A DNA stretch of 64,000 nucleotides from Gigaspora margarita (Eukaryota > Glomeromycota > Glomeromycetes > Diversisporales > Gigasporaceae), in contig WTPW01001573.1 of the NCBI GenBank assembly GCA_009809945.1, positions 40,490-104,489 on the forward strand, in the 5' to 3' direction. Below the pieces are notes generated by a model. That model was not told the origin of the DNA. It made no database searches and saw only the letters and a program-made list of their open reading frames with translations. A program made the position numbers and the translations under genes. Positions 44,150-54,244 of the stretch are shown in pieces. How positions within the stretch are numbered: the stretch's first letter is position 1; each line of letters begins with the position of its first letter.

Positions 44150-46030
44150 ATATTCAGTATATATAGAAGTGAACATTGAAGAATTAGATGATGAAAACAT
44201 TGAATCCATTATTAGAGAAAACCATTGTTACCATTTAATTATGGTTTAAAGTAAAGGACAACAGTTATGTAATTTTTCTGTATTTAATTAGTTATTAATA
44301 TCAAATTAACAATAATAATGATACTAAATAAAAACTTAAGTTTTGCACATATCCATTTTTGAAACAACAGAGAAGTGAGTCTTTTTTTCATGCAATATCA
44401 GATACAAAAGTTCCCAATGATTCAAAACCTTTACTTGAAACACAGATTATATTACATATAACCGATAATTTAAATCTTGGGATAACAAATTGATTTAAAA
44501 ATAATGACATTAAACCTCTCAGAAATGCTGATAGTGTTCTTTATATTAAAGTCATATAAATTGGTACCGAAGAACTAGTTTTTTATATCCCAATTGATCA
44601 CATATCAGCTGACCACTTCCAATGTTCCATGTTCTTAACTTCTAATCAAAGTTCTTCAAATAACAATTCAAGTTCTTCAAGCTCCAATCCAACTAATGAT
44701 CCTTCCAAACAAATAAATCATCTTTGTTATAATTTATTACAACATTTGCAATTATTTACGGTATTGCAGTTTGTGAAATTTGCAGATTATTAAAAAAAAA
44801 AACACTTGGTTTCTGATTTTTTTATTGTCATAAAATTATAAGTAGCTGCGCAACTTCGTTGCACAAAATCAGGAACGGATGAATATGTTGTATATGATAA
44901 CTTTGAAGTTAGAAAGGATAAGTGCTACAAACATAACTGAGAATTTATGGCATTACTATATTCATGTCTTAGTCAGACCAAATTTGACTACCATCTAAGT
45001 GCGTAATACAAAACGCAAATGGGCGTTATTTCGAACATTCTATTTTTTTTTGAAATTTGATATATTTGACCCAAAATAACGACCTGCGCGTTTGAAATAA
45101 CGCGCCTCCAGAATAAATTCGCAGGAAAGTTTTTATTAATCGTAACTCTACCTCCAAAATTAGTACAATAATTCAAATTATCATGCACACGCGTCCCAAA
45201 ATAACATGCAGGGTCTCAAAATAACACGCCTCCGAAATAAATTCGCAGTTTTTAGTAGTCGTAACTTTTTCTCCAAAATTAGTACAATAATTCAAATTAT
45301 CACGCACGCGCGTCCCAAAACAACGCGCAGGGTCTCGAAATAACGCGCATCTGCACGTTAATACGCACCTATATGATACTTTCAATTATAAGTTATAATG
45401 TTTTACTTGAACTTCAAAAATAATCCTATAGATGTGCTATTAACTGTAAGAGCTTATTTTTTTTCCAAATTTTATATAATTAATTCATTGAAGCCAAATT
45501 TGTTATTCGTGATAGTGGCTTATTTAAGTTTCAGGAGTCATTACACTAGCAAAACAGTAATATTTAATAGGTGAAGCCTCATTTATTAAGCGATTAAAAA
45601 TGAATAATAGAATATATAGTGATAGTTTTAAATAGCATATTTTCACATGTTTATATTAATATACATGCATTTAAATATAACATTAATCTATTCACCTTTA
45701 TTTCAAAATATATATATATACATTAATTTCAATTTATTAATTCATAAAGAAAATCATTCTGTATGTCATTTAATCTCTGCTATAAACGTGTACTTTCTTC
45801 CGATTTTTGTGATTTATTATAATAAAATGGACTATTAAAGAAAGATCAGAAAGAGCATGAGCTTTTGGAACGACTAAAGTATCAATCATTGAAGGGTTTT
45901 ATAAAAAGTTTATTACATTATGCCTTGAAGATTATAAACAATAAATATAGGAAGAATTTGTGCAATAAGCATTTACTCGACTGTGTTAAGAAAGTTTACT
46001 GGAAATTCTTCCTACAAATAATATTTTAAC
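44150..46030 (+). pseudogene. Decayed exons of an unrecognised gene, split by a MITE
   Basis: Coding-like blocks on the plus strand: EKAEYSVYIEVNIEELDDEN (about 44138-44200), AISDTKVPNDSKPLLETQII through LNLGITN-stop-FKNNDIKPL and ELVFYIPIDHISADHFQCSM with a Ser/Asn-rich linker (44394-44740), LRCTKSGTDEYVVYDNFEVR to LSQTKFDYHL (44848-44996), and after a MITE AFGTTKVSIIEGFYKKFITL and LLEILPTNNIL (45860-46027). In-frame stops include TGA or TAG at probable Trp positions and TAA at probable Gln positions. No domain recognised. It may be the 3' half of the gene at 37807-38690. Confidence 0.4.
44998..45375. mobile_element. TIR element with ~120-bp GC-richer tandem repeats
   Basis: The ends GTGCGTAATACAAAACGCA and, from the right, GTGCGTATTAACGTGCAGA, followed by GCGTTATTTCGA, are inverted. 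The interior has two to three direct copies of a unit containing CTCCAAAATTAGTACAATAA, TTCAAATTATCA(T/C)GCAC, CGCGTCCCAAAA and ATAAATTCGCAG. Inserted into a coding block ending TKFDYHL. Frames within are repeat artefacts. Confidence 0.65.
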
Positions 46031-46060
46031 TTTACATTATTTTTTTTAAAATATAATACA

Positions 46061-46226
46061 AGGACCCCGAGCTATTGATAAATAGGTCAAACCAAAAAAG
46101 GAAATTTTGATAGAAAATCACCAAACATTACATTTTTAAATAGTCAAAAATAAGCATTCTTGAGCCAAATTTTGTATAAAAATAAGCAAACTAGTCACTG
46201 ACCTATCTATATACAGCTCAGGGTCC
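46061..46226. mobile_element. 166-bp MITE with 9-bp duplication
   Basis: Ends AGGACCCCGAGCTATTGATA and CTATATACAGCTCAGGGTCC are inverted. TATAATACA is duplicated at 46052-46060 and 46227-46235. The GGACCC end resembles the MITE at 15124-15422. Confidence 0.75.
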
Positions 46227-46235
46227 TATAATACA

Positions 46236-46930
46236 TGTTAGGAGCGAGTGTAAGAATATTTTTAAACATATGTATTTTTTTTACATATCAGAATCCATAT
46301 CATTTCATTTGAAATCCTTTTTATTTGGAGCAATTTTTCTTGATTACATCTATCAAATAATCATATCAATACAATAGTAGGAAGACTCTCTTTACAAATT
46401 TATAGGTGCAAAACTGAATTGTGAAAAAGTTCTCTAGAAGACAATGATCGTAAGTAGAAATCTGACATAAAATGATAATGATAAGATGTTTTAAAGCAAG
46501 GTTTAATTAATATAAATAGTATGTGTTTTATAATTTGAGATATATAAATAAATATTACGTTCGCCACTATTAGCTTTTTTAATTAGTTTTTGTTAATCAT
46601 CTTTATCATACATATTATTACGTTAATCGTTTATTTTTTATCATATTTATTACGTTAACTGTCAATTTTATTTATCATATTTTTCTAATAAGGGATTTCA
46701 AAGTTAAAAAAAAAGTAACGTATTTGAAAATAAATAGGAAATTGAAAGATCTTATGTGCTTCAAAATTTTGAAATCGGAAAGTGAAATGGGAAATCAAAT
46801 CAGGTGTACAATAGCCATACCATTATCAAATTGTTTATATTTAAAAAAAAAAAAAAACATTCGTCTAAATTTTCAAAACATTTTATTTTCTTCTAAAATA
46901 TTCGAATTGATAAATTGTCGATAATTCAAT
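46236..46930. other. AT-rich interval, nothing recognised
   Basis: TTATTACGTTAA recurs three times at 46610-46660. An A-rich frame at 46724-46924 has no motif. No supportable gene. Confidence 0.3.
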
Positions 46931-46933
46931 AAT

Positions 46934-47330
46934 GCCTCCAAAGAGAACATTTAAACAACACCAAAGAACAAAAACCTGCGACGGGTCATGTTTATAAAAA
47001 ATCCAAAAAATCGAGATATTATCGGTGGAAAAGCAGCAGTTGGTGCTCCGGTTGGTGGGAAAACTGCAGCAAAAAATGTAGGATTTGCTCAAATGGTTTC
47101 ATTTGTGAACAAACATTGTAAGGATAGTCAATGGATGCTAGAATAGCAAATGGCCGTTTGGTACTTATACAAGATATATATGGAGACTTGAAAGTTAGCT
47201 AATGGATGTGTTCAAAGCCTAATTGAAAAGATGATCGGGTGGATGCTTTACTTATTTCAAAATAAATACGTCACCAATTCCAACATAAATTTGAAACCCC
47301 CAGTATATGCACTTTGTTATTCTGAAAATA
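46934..47330 (+). pseudogene. Unrecognised gene fragment (GGKTAAKNVGFAQM block)
   Basis: An open, protein-like block NPKNRDIIGGKAAVG, GGKTAAKNVGFAQMVSFVNK, then interrupted by TAG (about 47143) and TGA (about 47186) at positions that would suit Trp, with KLANGCVQSLIEKM afterwards. The pattern loosely resembles Myb/MADF-type DNA-binding domains common in repeat-rich fungal genomes; this is a weak guess. It ends where the dispersed repeat copy B begins. Confidence 0.35.
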
Positions 47331-47350
47331 TTGATTAGCTTAATTATGTA

Positions 47351-49595
47351 ATTAGCAATTATCCTGTAGCCAATTTTGATTGGTTAAAAGGTATTGGGAT
47401 ATGGATTAACATATCAGATATGTTAAATGACCTTCCTGGTCATTTAGACGTCAGAAATGACCAATTACTAGTCTTTTGTCATTTGAGCCATCAGGTCATT
47501 TCAAGTCATTTACCACCCCGGGATTAGTGAATATTGAACGACGAGAAGTGATGACGGGATTTGTCAGGTTGGTTTATTGCAGAAGACAGTGGAGAAATTT
47601 ATATTCGATATACTATTTGAAAAGTGGAGGTGTGAATGAATAGTAAGACTAAAGAGAAGTTTGTGGCTTTTTTGTGCTGATTCAAATCATTAAAATATTT
47701 GCGACCAATATGGGCGTATATATAAACTATAACTCACTGGAACAACCTTTAGCTAGAGATGTGATCCGTAAATTACAATACATATAAATAAATTGTAGTT
47801 TGTTTTAAAACTACAACTTTACAATAACCTACAGTTTATTTATTATAACTAATAGTTCGCACCTCTACCTTTAGCATAATCTCAATCTGAACAATTAACT
47901 CTATTAACCTTAGTGCAATTATTAACATAAGTATAATAAATGGTTTGGCAATTGGTTCCTATTAGACTATTACTAGCATAAAATTTATAACAATTTTCCT
48001 ATAATAAATTGGTTTAACCAGCTTTAATCGAGAATTAAACTTACTATTAATTATTAAAGGAGAATTTATAAATTATTTATTTCCATAACGTAGTATTTTA
48101 AAGAAAAATAAATATAAGAGCTTTTAAGAACTAGTCAAAAAGTGGGAGAATGAAAGAATATTTTATTTTAAAAACGGTACAATATACGAAGTATCAGAAA
48201 TTAGAAATAATTTGGAGTATTGGAGAAAATATTGACCTGATAAACACTTCCGTTAAAGTATAGAGTGCTGTAGAGCGAAAATTTATTGGTGTTGATGTTC
48301 GGTGTTTGAGGTTTTTTTTTTTGAATTTTAGTACTTATCGCCGGCGATTATACCACCACTCTTTATTTAATTTAGGGTTAGGGCGCAGTTTTAAGATAAA
48401 ATAGGAGTTTTATATAGATAATGTAGATTAGATATAAGGTCCCGATTCAGTTCTCGTGAGATTTTCAGGGGCCCTGAACATTTTTACTTAGGACCCCGGA
48501 CCTTATTTACTTAGTCGTTTTTAAGATATAGAACCCCGGTTATATAACCACCGGCGATAAATAGCAAAATTCTTTTTTTTTTTTTTTTTCGTCTCAGGAA
48601 TATAGAGTTTAAACTCCTGGTGAGATGAAAAAATTCCAAACACCGATCATCAAAACCAATACGTAATATCAATTGTTCGGGCCTAAGTTCACCACAGCGA
48701 AAACTTGTTTTTCGTTCTGCAGCACTTGCATATAGCTTGAAAAAAAAATAGATAATGATTCATTTTTTCAATATATTTTATCATTTAATCACGCTAATTT
48801 AACCATTTTGCAGATTGATTATGGTGCAGTTAATTCAAAAATAAAGCTGAATTAATTAATGTTTGATCCAACTAAGTCTCTAAAGTTATTATCATTTCCT
48901 GATGAATGCTCCAAAAAATAAATTCTGCTGATCGAAGGCTCAAACGCTGTAACAAATTTGATTATTTTATAACATTATAATAGGCTTTCCTATTAGATAG
49001 TACACGACACTTAACAATCGAGCATGTTGGATATACTTTCATAATTTGACGAAAAAAATATTTTAACCAGAACTTTACTAAGGAATAGTGCTTTTTTTTA
49101 ATGTCGATGGCAGTGTTTCGTTCTTTAATAGGAAATTCAAACCATTTAAAAGGGATAAATATTCAACAGAATTTCTTGACATTAAAAATGAACATATCAA
49201 TTAATTTATATTTTTGTTCGATCCTTCATACTATTGTTCCCGGTCTAATAATGCACGAAAGATAAGCAAAAAGGACGAAAATAAAAAAACAATGCACTGA
49301 ACCAAATCCTATCGTCATAAATGCTTTAAGAGTAACTTTTGTTTGTATAATGTTTGAGAACGTGAATGTGGATCGATAAAGCAACTGCCCCATGGATATT
49401 ATCTAGAGACTTAAAAGTGGTAATCAGAATGTGCTGAAATTCTTAATTTGAATTTTGTGAATGAATACCTGTAAATTGAATAATATTTCACCGAATCGGG
49501 GTTGGACGTTTTTTGCTAGTCATAGATAGAGATAGACTAAGAACATTTCAAGAAATAGTTATCTAAAGTAAAATTTCAAAGAGCCAAATGGTACG
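47351..49595. repeat. Large dispersed repeat, copy B
   Basis: Direct copy of 18351-20898 without the MITE. Similarity ends at GGTACG, exactly where the LTR of the gypsy element begins with TG. The copy was therefore truncated or interrupted by retrotransposon insertion. The foldback lies at 48265-48728. Confidence 0.85.
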
Positions 49596-50612
49596 TGAAT
49601 ATTTAGAAGGTGTAAACCGATAGTGGTTGGGTCAACTATACACCTAAATAAACAAACTAACTAAAATACTATCTACTAAGCATTCAAGACTCCTAAACCT
49701 TGAACTGGCAGGCAGAAAGAGGCGTGGAAGATTTGGTCCGGGTCTCAAGGTTCAGAAAGTCTTGGTAGGGCGATATCAGCAATAATCTATTAGTTAATCC
49801 CAGCTGCGGCTTATGGGATATGAATATGAATATCGGCTTGCAATCGGCGAGTTGCTTTCACAGGGTTCACGTGATGGTACGGTATCCAGGCTTTCAGGTT
49901 CCAATTATGGTGTCGATTTGGATATCGGTCCGATATCGGTATCACGGGATCAGATTGTTCGATAAATGAGGCACACAAGTATTGTTCAAATTTGCTAACA
50001 ATGGACAAGGTAACAATTAAAGGTTTTTCTATAAAGGTATCAAGGTAACTATTCTATGTTAACTCTTCTATTCGAATTTCGAAGGTTACAACAAGGTTTT
50101 TATGTAACAATGGGAATATCGAAAGCATATTCGGGACAATTTATATGGATGAAACTTAGAAGGGTGACTACTTCTACTAATATGATTTCGAAGTATTAGA
50201 CTCTATTGAGTTGTTAACTCATAATGAGTTGTCTTTATTTCAAGGTGACAGGGACATCGCTTTTATACTTTTTACATTCCTATTCTCAATACAGGTTTTA
50301 TGGTGAAACTAATAGTTGAATTACCCGATCTGACATATCGTACCAATCTGGCATATTGGAACGATCTGGCATATCATACCGATCTGTCATATTGGACTGA
50401 TCTGTCATATCGGACCGATCTACCATATTGAACTGATCTGTCAAAATGGAATGATCTGACCGATACAGGTACGAATAAAGCCTATTTAGAGAACAATAAT
50501 ATATGTACGACTAATACTACTAACAAATAAACAAAATATATATATGTATAACAATAAAAATGAAAAATAATAAATAATAATAAAAGAAAACTTCTAAGGC
50601 GGGAGCTCTTCA
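49596..50612 (-). repeat. 3' LTR of the gypsy element
   Basis: About 1.0 kb starting TGAATATTTAGAAGG and ending GGGAGCTCTTCA on the plus strand, so it has TG...CA ends with 4-bp inverted termini. On the minus strand the adjoining interior is purine-rich (AAGGGTGGGAAAAATG), suiting a polypurine tract. The left junction falls inside dispersed repeat copy B. The second LTR is not available for comparison, so the boundaries are inferred. Confidence 0.6.
50330..50455. repeat. 18-bp minisatellite in the LTR
   Basis: Seven 18-bp units of form CTGNCATATYGNACYGAT in tandem, plus a partial eighth. Unit length is constant while third-class positions vary. No frame of note. Confidence 0.8.
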
Positions 50613-50844
50613 CATTTTTCCCACCCTTATACACAGGTACTATGAGTGTACCCTACAACAATAGTGTATGGTATTCCTTATCAGTTAGGCAGTGGATTCT
50701 TGCAATAGTGGTATAGGTGGTATGGTAGACCTGTTCCACCTCATACCACTCAAAAATATAGTAAATTTGTAACACAGCACTGCTATAATAGCATGAGACA
50801 ATTTACTGGATGCTGTGGCGTTGGCTTCTACTCATAGTATTGAG

Positions 50845-51164
50845 GGGTAGCAATCATTTCACCAACAATCACTTCATAGACAATCCATTTTACTGATAAA
50901 TTATTCACCGACATGTTCATTTTACCAACAGTTTATTTCACTGAAGCTCGTTTCACTGACAAAGTAATTCTGGTCATTGTCATTAGGGTCAGAGTAGGGT
51001 CAGGGTAAAATTAGGGTTAAAGTTAGTGTGCTTTTTAGAAAAAAACTTGTTGGTGAAATGAGCTTCAGTGAAATGAACTGTCGGTAAAATGAACTTGTCA
51101 GTGAATAATTTGTCAGTAAAATGGATTGTCTATGAAGTGATTTTCAGTGAAATGATACGGACCC
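50845..51164. mobile_element. MULE-type MITE with ~115-bp TIRs and 9-bp duplication
   Basis: 320 bp. The left arm GGGTAGCAATCATTTCACCA and the inverse of the right arm GGGTCCGTATCATTTCACTG continue to pair for about 115 bp. AGTATTGAG is duplicated perfectly at 50836-50844 and 51165-51173. Very long TIRs with a 9-bp duplication indicate Mutator-like mobilisation. It sits in the 3' untranslated part of the gypsy element and is sister to 2410-3060. Confidence 0.9.
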
Positions 51165-51427
51165 AGTATTGAGAACAGAGCCTAAGTAATAGGCATAAGC
51201 AAGGTATTCGATCTGGTTCCCTCTTCTACGGGCCCACATTAAATAGTAGTAGGCTGCAGTAATTTTAACCATAGGGTTTTGTTCCTCCAAATATGGACAT
51301 AGAGCTGGAATTACATCAATTGGTTCAAGAAGTTGTCGATCAAGTTGGATTCTTTGGACTGTAGATATGTTACCTATTTTGTTTGGATAAAGTCTTTAAA
51401 GATTTGGACTTGGGCTTTTTATATTTT

Positions 51428-52640
51428 CCGCTTATGATAGGGTTTCAACAGGCTTTTATTGATGGGTGATGCAAGTACTTTGCCGCTTAGTTCTCATAGT
51501 TTATACGCCCCATTTTTAGAGGTAGTATGAATATAATATGGCCCCTTCCATTTGGGTGTTAATTTATGGCTATGAGTGCCTAATTTTCTAGCATCAAGCA
51601 CGTGAACTTTTTTACCAATTTCAAAGTTACAAGTGACTTTGATCTGCCTATCATGCCACTCTTTTTGTTTTTGTTTTTCCTTACTAATTTGATATAATGC
51701 ATTATTTCGAGCTATAGGTAGATCATAGTTGATCTTATACAATCTCTGAATTATCGTTCTATTCAATAGATCCTCGGATTCACTTGGGTGTAAAAGCAAG
51801 TTGGCCTTTTTGCTGTATACTAGGTAAAACGGTGCTTTCTTAGTTGTAGTTTGTTTCACAGTACAGTAGGCAAACAATATTGATGGAATGATTAAGTCCC
51901 AATCTGGCACACTGTCAACCAGTTTCGCTATTGAACTGCACAGGGTTTTGTTAAAACGCTTTACAAGCCTGTTGGTTTGTGGATGATAGGGGGTGGAGCA
52001 GTGGTGCTTAGTATTCACAGCTGCAAGAAGTTCATCTATAATATGGTTATTAAAATGTGATCCTTGATCAGACAATAAAATGCTTGAACATTCATGCTAG
52101 CATATTATGTTTTTGTAGATGAATTTGGCCACTTCCTGTGCATTGGCTCTGAGAATTGCATGAGCCTCTAGCCATTTAGTCATATAGTCAGTAGCTACTA
52201 CAATATATCTATTGGACCGTAGTATAATGGGCAAGGGCCCTATGATATCAATTCTGACTCAGTGAAATGGGGCCTGCACAGGTATTGGGTATAAAGGTTC
52301 CTTCAACTTCCTGCTTCTATATCATTGCCATTTCTCACATGTTTTGACAAATTCATAAATGTCATGATATATTTGAGGCCAATAATAATAATCTCTAATT
52401 TTATTAAACATAATGTCCTTTCTGAAATGGCATCCCAACATGTGATTATGTGCTAAGGCAAGTATTGTTCTCACTTCTTCTTCCGGTACAACTTTGAGCC
52501 AATTGTTCCTTTGTCTTTTATTTTTCTTATATAAACTACTATTTTTGGTTTGGAAGGACTTACTTGCTTTTCTAGGTTCTTTTGTTACTGATTATTGAAA
52601 TGCAGTAGATATTGCCAGTGTTGAAGGTATATTTTTAAAG
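51428..52640 (-). pseudogene. Gypsy integrase
   Basis: Minus strand: NNWLKVVPEEEVRTILALAH, then the H-H-C-C zinc finger (HNHMLGCHF...YYYWPQIYHDIYEFVKTCEK, about 52330-52460; the second Cys reads as Trp), the core with RSNRYIVVATDYMTKWLEAH (first catalytic Asp in ATDY), LLSDQGSHFNN (second Asp), TPYHPQTNRLVKRFNKTLCS (the usual G-x-x-E Glu reads as Lys), and the C-terminal domain GKKVHVLDARKLGTHSHKL, WKGPYYI, NGAYKL-stop-ELSGKVL to a TAA at 51428. Stops at 51494, about 52092 and about 52258 suit CGA or CAG changed to TGA or TAG. One 193-codon stretch (51494-52075) remains open. Confidence 0.85.
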
Positions 52641-52649
52641 CAGAATATT

Positions 52650-53577
52650 GCTGAGGCTCCATTATTTAGACTTCCTAAATGAATGTTTTATATTCATTTC
52701 TTTGGTTCGATTTCTTGCCAGGATACCTACAACCTGGACTGGATTGAGTTTTATGCTGGGTTTAGGTATTGTTCTAACTTTTTCTGTAATTGCCCTTCAG
52801 CTGGTCTTTCACTTCCAATTTTCAGATTCGGATTTGCTGATAGGGCTCTTGATTAGGAGTTTTAGTGCATGTGTTTTATCTGTAAAATAATTCTGGTTGG
52901 CCAATCAGGGCTTGCTTGAAATTCTTTCTGGATTGACCACATGTAGTATCAATTTGGATCCGATAATTTTTTTTGCTGAGTATATGTGTCTTTTCTTTCC
53001 TCGTATGGCAGGTAATGTTCGATACTTAAGATAAGTGGTGCCAATTTTTGTAGTTGATAGATGATGACCAGTTTATACCCAAGCCTTTTACGCTTGTATT
53101 GCTTTTTCCTTTTAGTTTCTTCCTTGGCCTCATTGGCATTTGAAATATGTTTTCTTGCTAATCTGTTTCAGCTTGTACGTTCGAAATAATCATACAGCAA
53201 TCATACAATAATCTTTTTCGTACTCAATAATTTTTTTTGTATTTGTTCCAGAGGAATATGAGTCAAATGCGCTTCTTTGTACCAGAACATCGACAATCTG
53301 GATTGGATTCTTTTTACAGTCAGATTTCAAGTATATTTCTTTAGTTTTCCTTGATTCATCTTTTTCAATTCCTTCATTATAGCAAACACCAACTTGAAGT
53401 ATTTCACGAGCTTCATCTATATCAGCAGATTTTGAAAATATTTAAATGCTTTACGTTTATCCTTTTTAATTCTATAGAAACATCTAACCTTGTAGATATC
53501 TTCTTAGATACTACTTCTAGCTCTTCTCATAAGCCTGTGACATGTGCTATATATTCTAAAAATTCGATTCAATTTAT

Positions 53578-53608
<31 letters not shown>

Positions 53609-53645
53609 TATATACATGATTGTTTTTTCTGTATCTGGTTCCTTC
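52650..53645 (-). other. Insertion between spacer ORF and integrase, with a Sel1-like fragment
   Basis: Minus-strand sequence at about 53330-53470 reads FKYFQ, then ADIDEAREILQVGVCYNEGI and EKDES, ending KEIYLKSD. That is one Sel1-like repeat and the start of the next, in the style of the kinase-linked repeats. A 24-base poly-T (53579-53602, poly-A on the minus strand) lies just upstream of it. The rest of the interval has no recognised motif. A host-derived Sel1 fragment caught inside the retroelement is the simplest reading. Confidence 0.45.
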
Positions 53646-53649
53646 CTTT

Positions 53650-54240
53650 CTATATACTATCATAGATCTCCCAATCAGTATATTCATTGAAAGGTTGTGC
53701 CCATTCATCAGGGTCGATATTCATACTAGGGTGCAAATCGGCACTGGTACTGCAATCCCAATCGGCTTGATTCCAGGCGAAGAAAGAATTCTCCCAGATA
53801 GTGGCTTTATGATCAATTTTTTCTTCAAATTCTAAGCCGGTAACTGAGTCTCCCCATTGAGGTATATCAATAAGGTATACTTTATCAATTTCCATAGATT
53901 GTGGTTCTGCCTTATCATTATAGTTTGAGACAGTAGCCATATTAGAGTTATTCGGCCCATTCCAGGTTAACTCTTGCCATAATTCTTGCGCTAATTGCCA
54001 TAGGGCTTCCTGTAGCCTCTCTTGTTCTAAAAAGCTATTGTTAAGTTCCCATACATATTCTTCACTTGAGTACCCAAAGTTATTTCTTTTATAATCCTCG
54101 TAGGAGTATTCAGTATCACTTATTCTACTATTACTTTCTGCTTCCCAATTCATCCATTCAGGATGATTGGTCCATTCAGTCCCTTGCATTTTGTTATCTA
54201 AGTCTTCTGTAAAATATTCTTGGGCAATAGCCTCGAAGAC
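53650..54240 (-). CDS. Acidic, Trp-rich spacer ORF of the gypsy element
   Basis: An uninterrupted frame of at least 179 codons from ATG 54189 (stop 53650), open in the same phase up to about 54240 (VKVFEAIAQEYFTEDLDN). A one-base frameshift there joins it to the RNase H frame. It is rich in Asp, Glu, Asn and Trp (WNGPNNSN, QADWDCSTSADLHPS) and has no predicted fold that I recognise. Position between RNase H and integrase is unusual for a gypsy polyprotein. It is open, with about 15 TGG codons intact, while flanking domains carry several stops. Confidence 0.55.
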   Translation of the reverse strand, partial: VFEAIAQEYFTEDLDNKMQGTEWTNHPEWMNWEAESNSRISDTEYSYEDYKRNNFGYSSEEYVWELNNSFLEQERLQEALWQLAQELWQELTWNGPNNSNMATVSNYNDKAEPQSMEIDKVYLIDIPQWGDSVTGLEFEEKIDHKATIWENSFFAWNQADWDCSTSADLHPSMNIDPDEWAQPFNEYTDWEIYDSI

Positions 54241-54244
54241 TTTT

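Noticed and set aside
44988..45385. Cys-rich minus-strand ORF pair
   Set aside because: Both frames are read from the same tandem repeat inside a TIR element and resemble each other only because of it.
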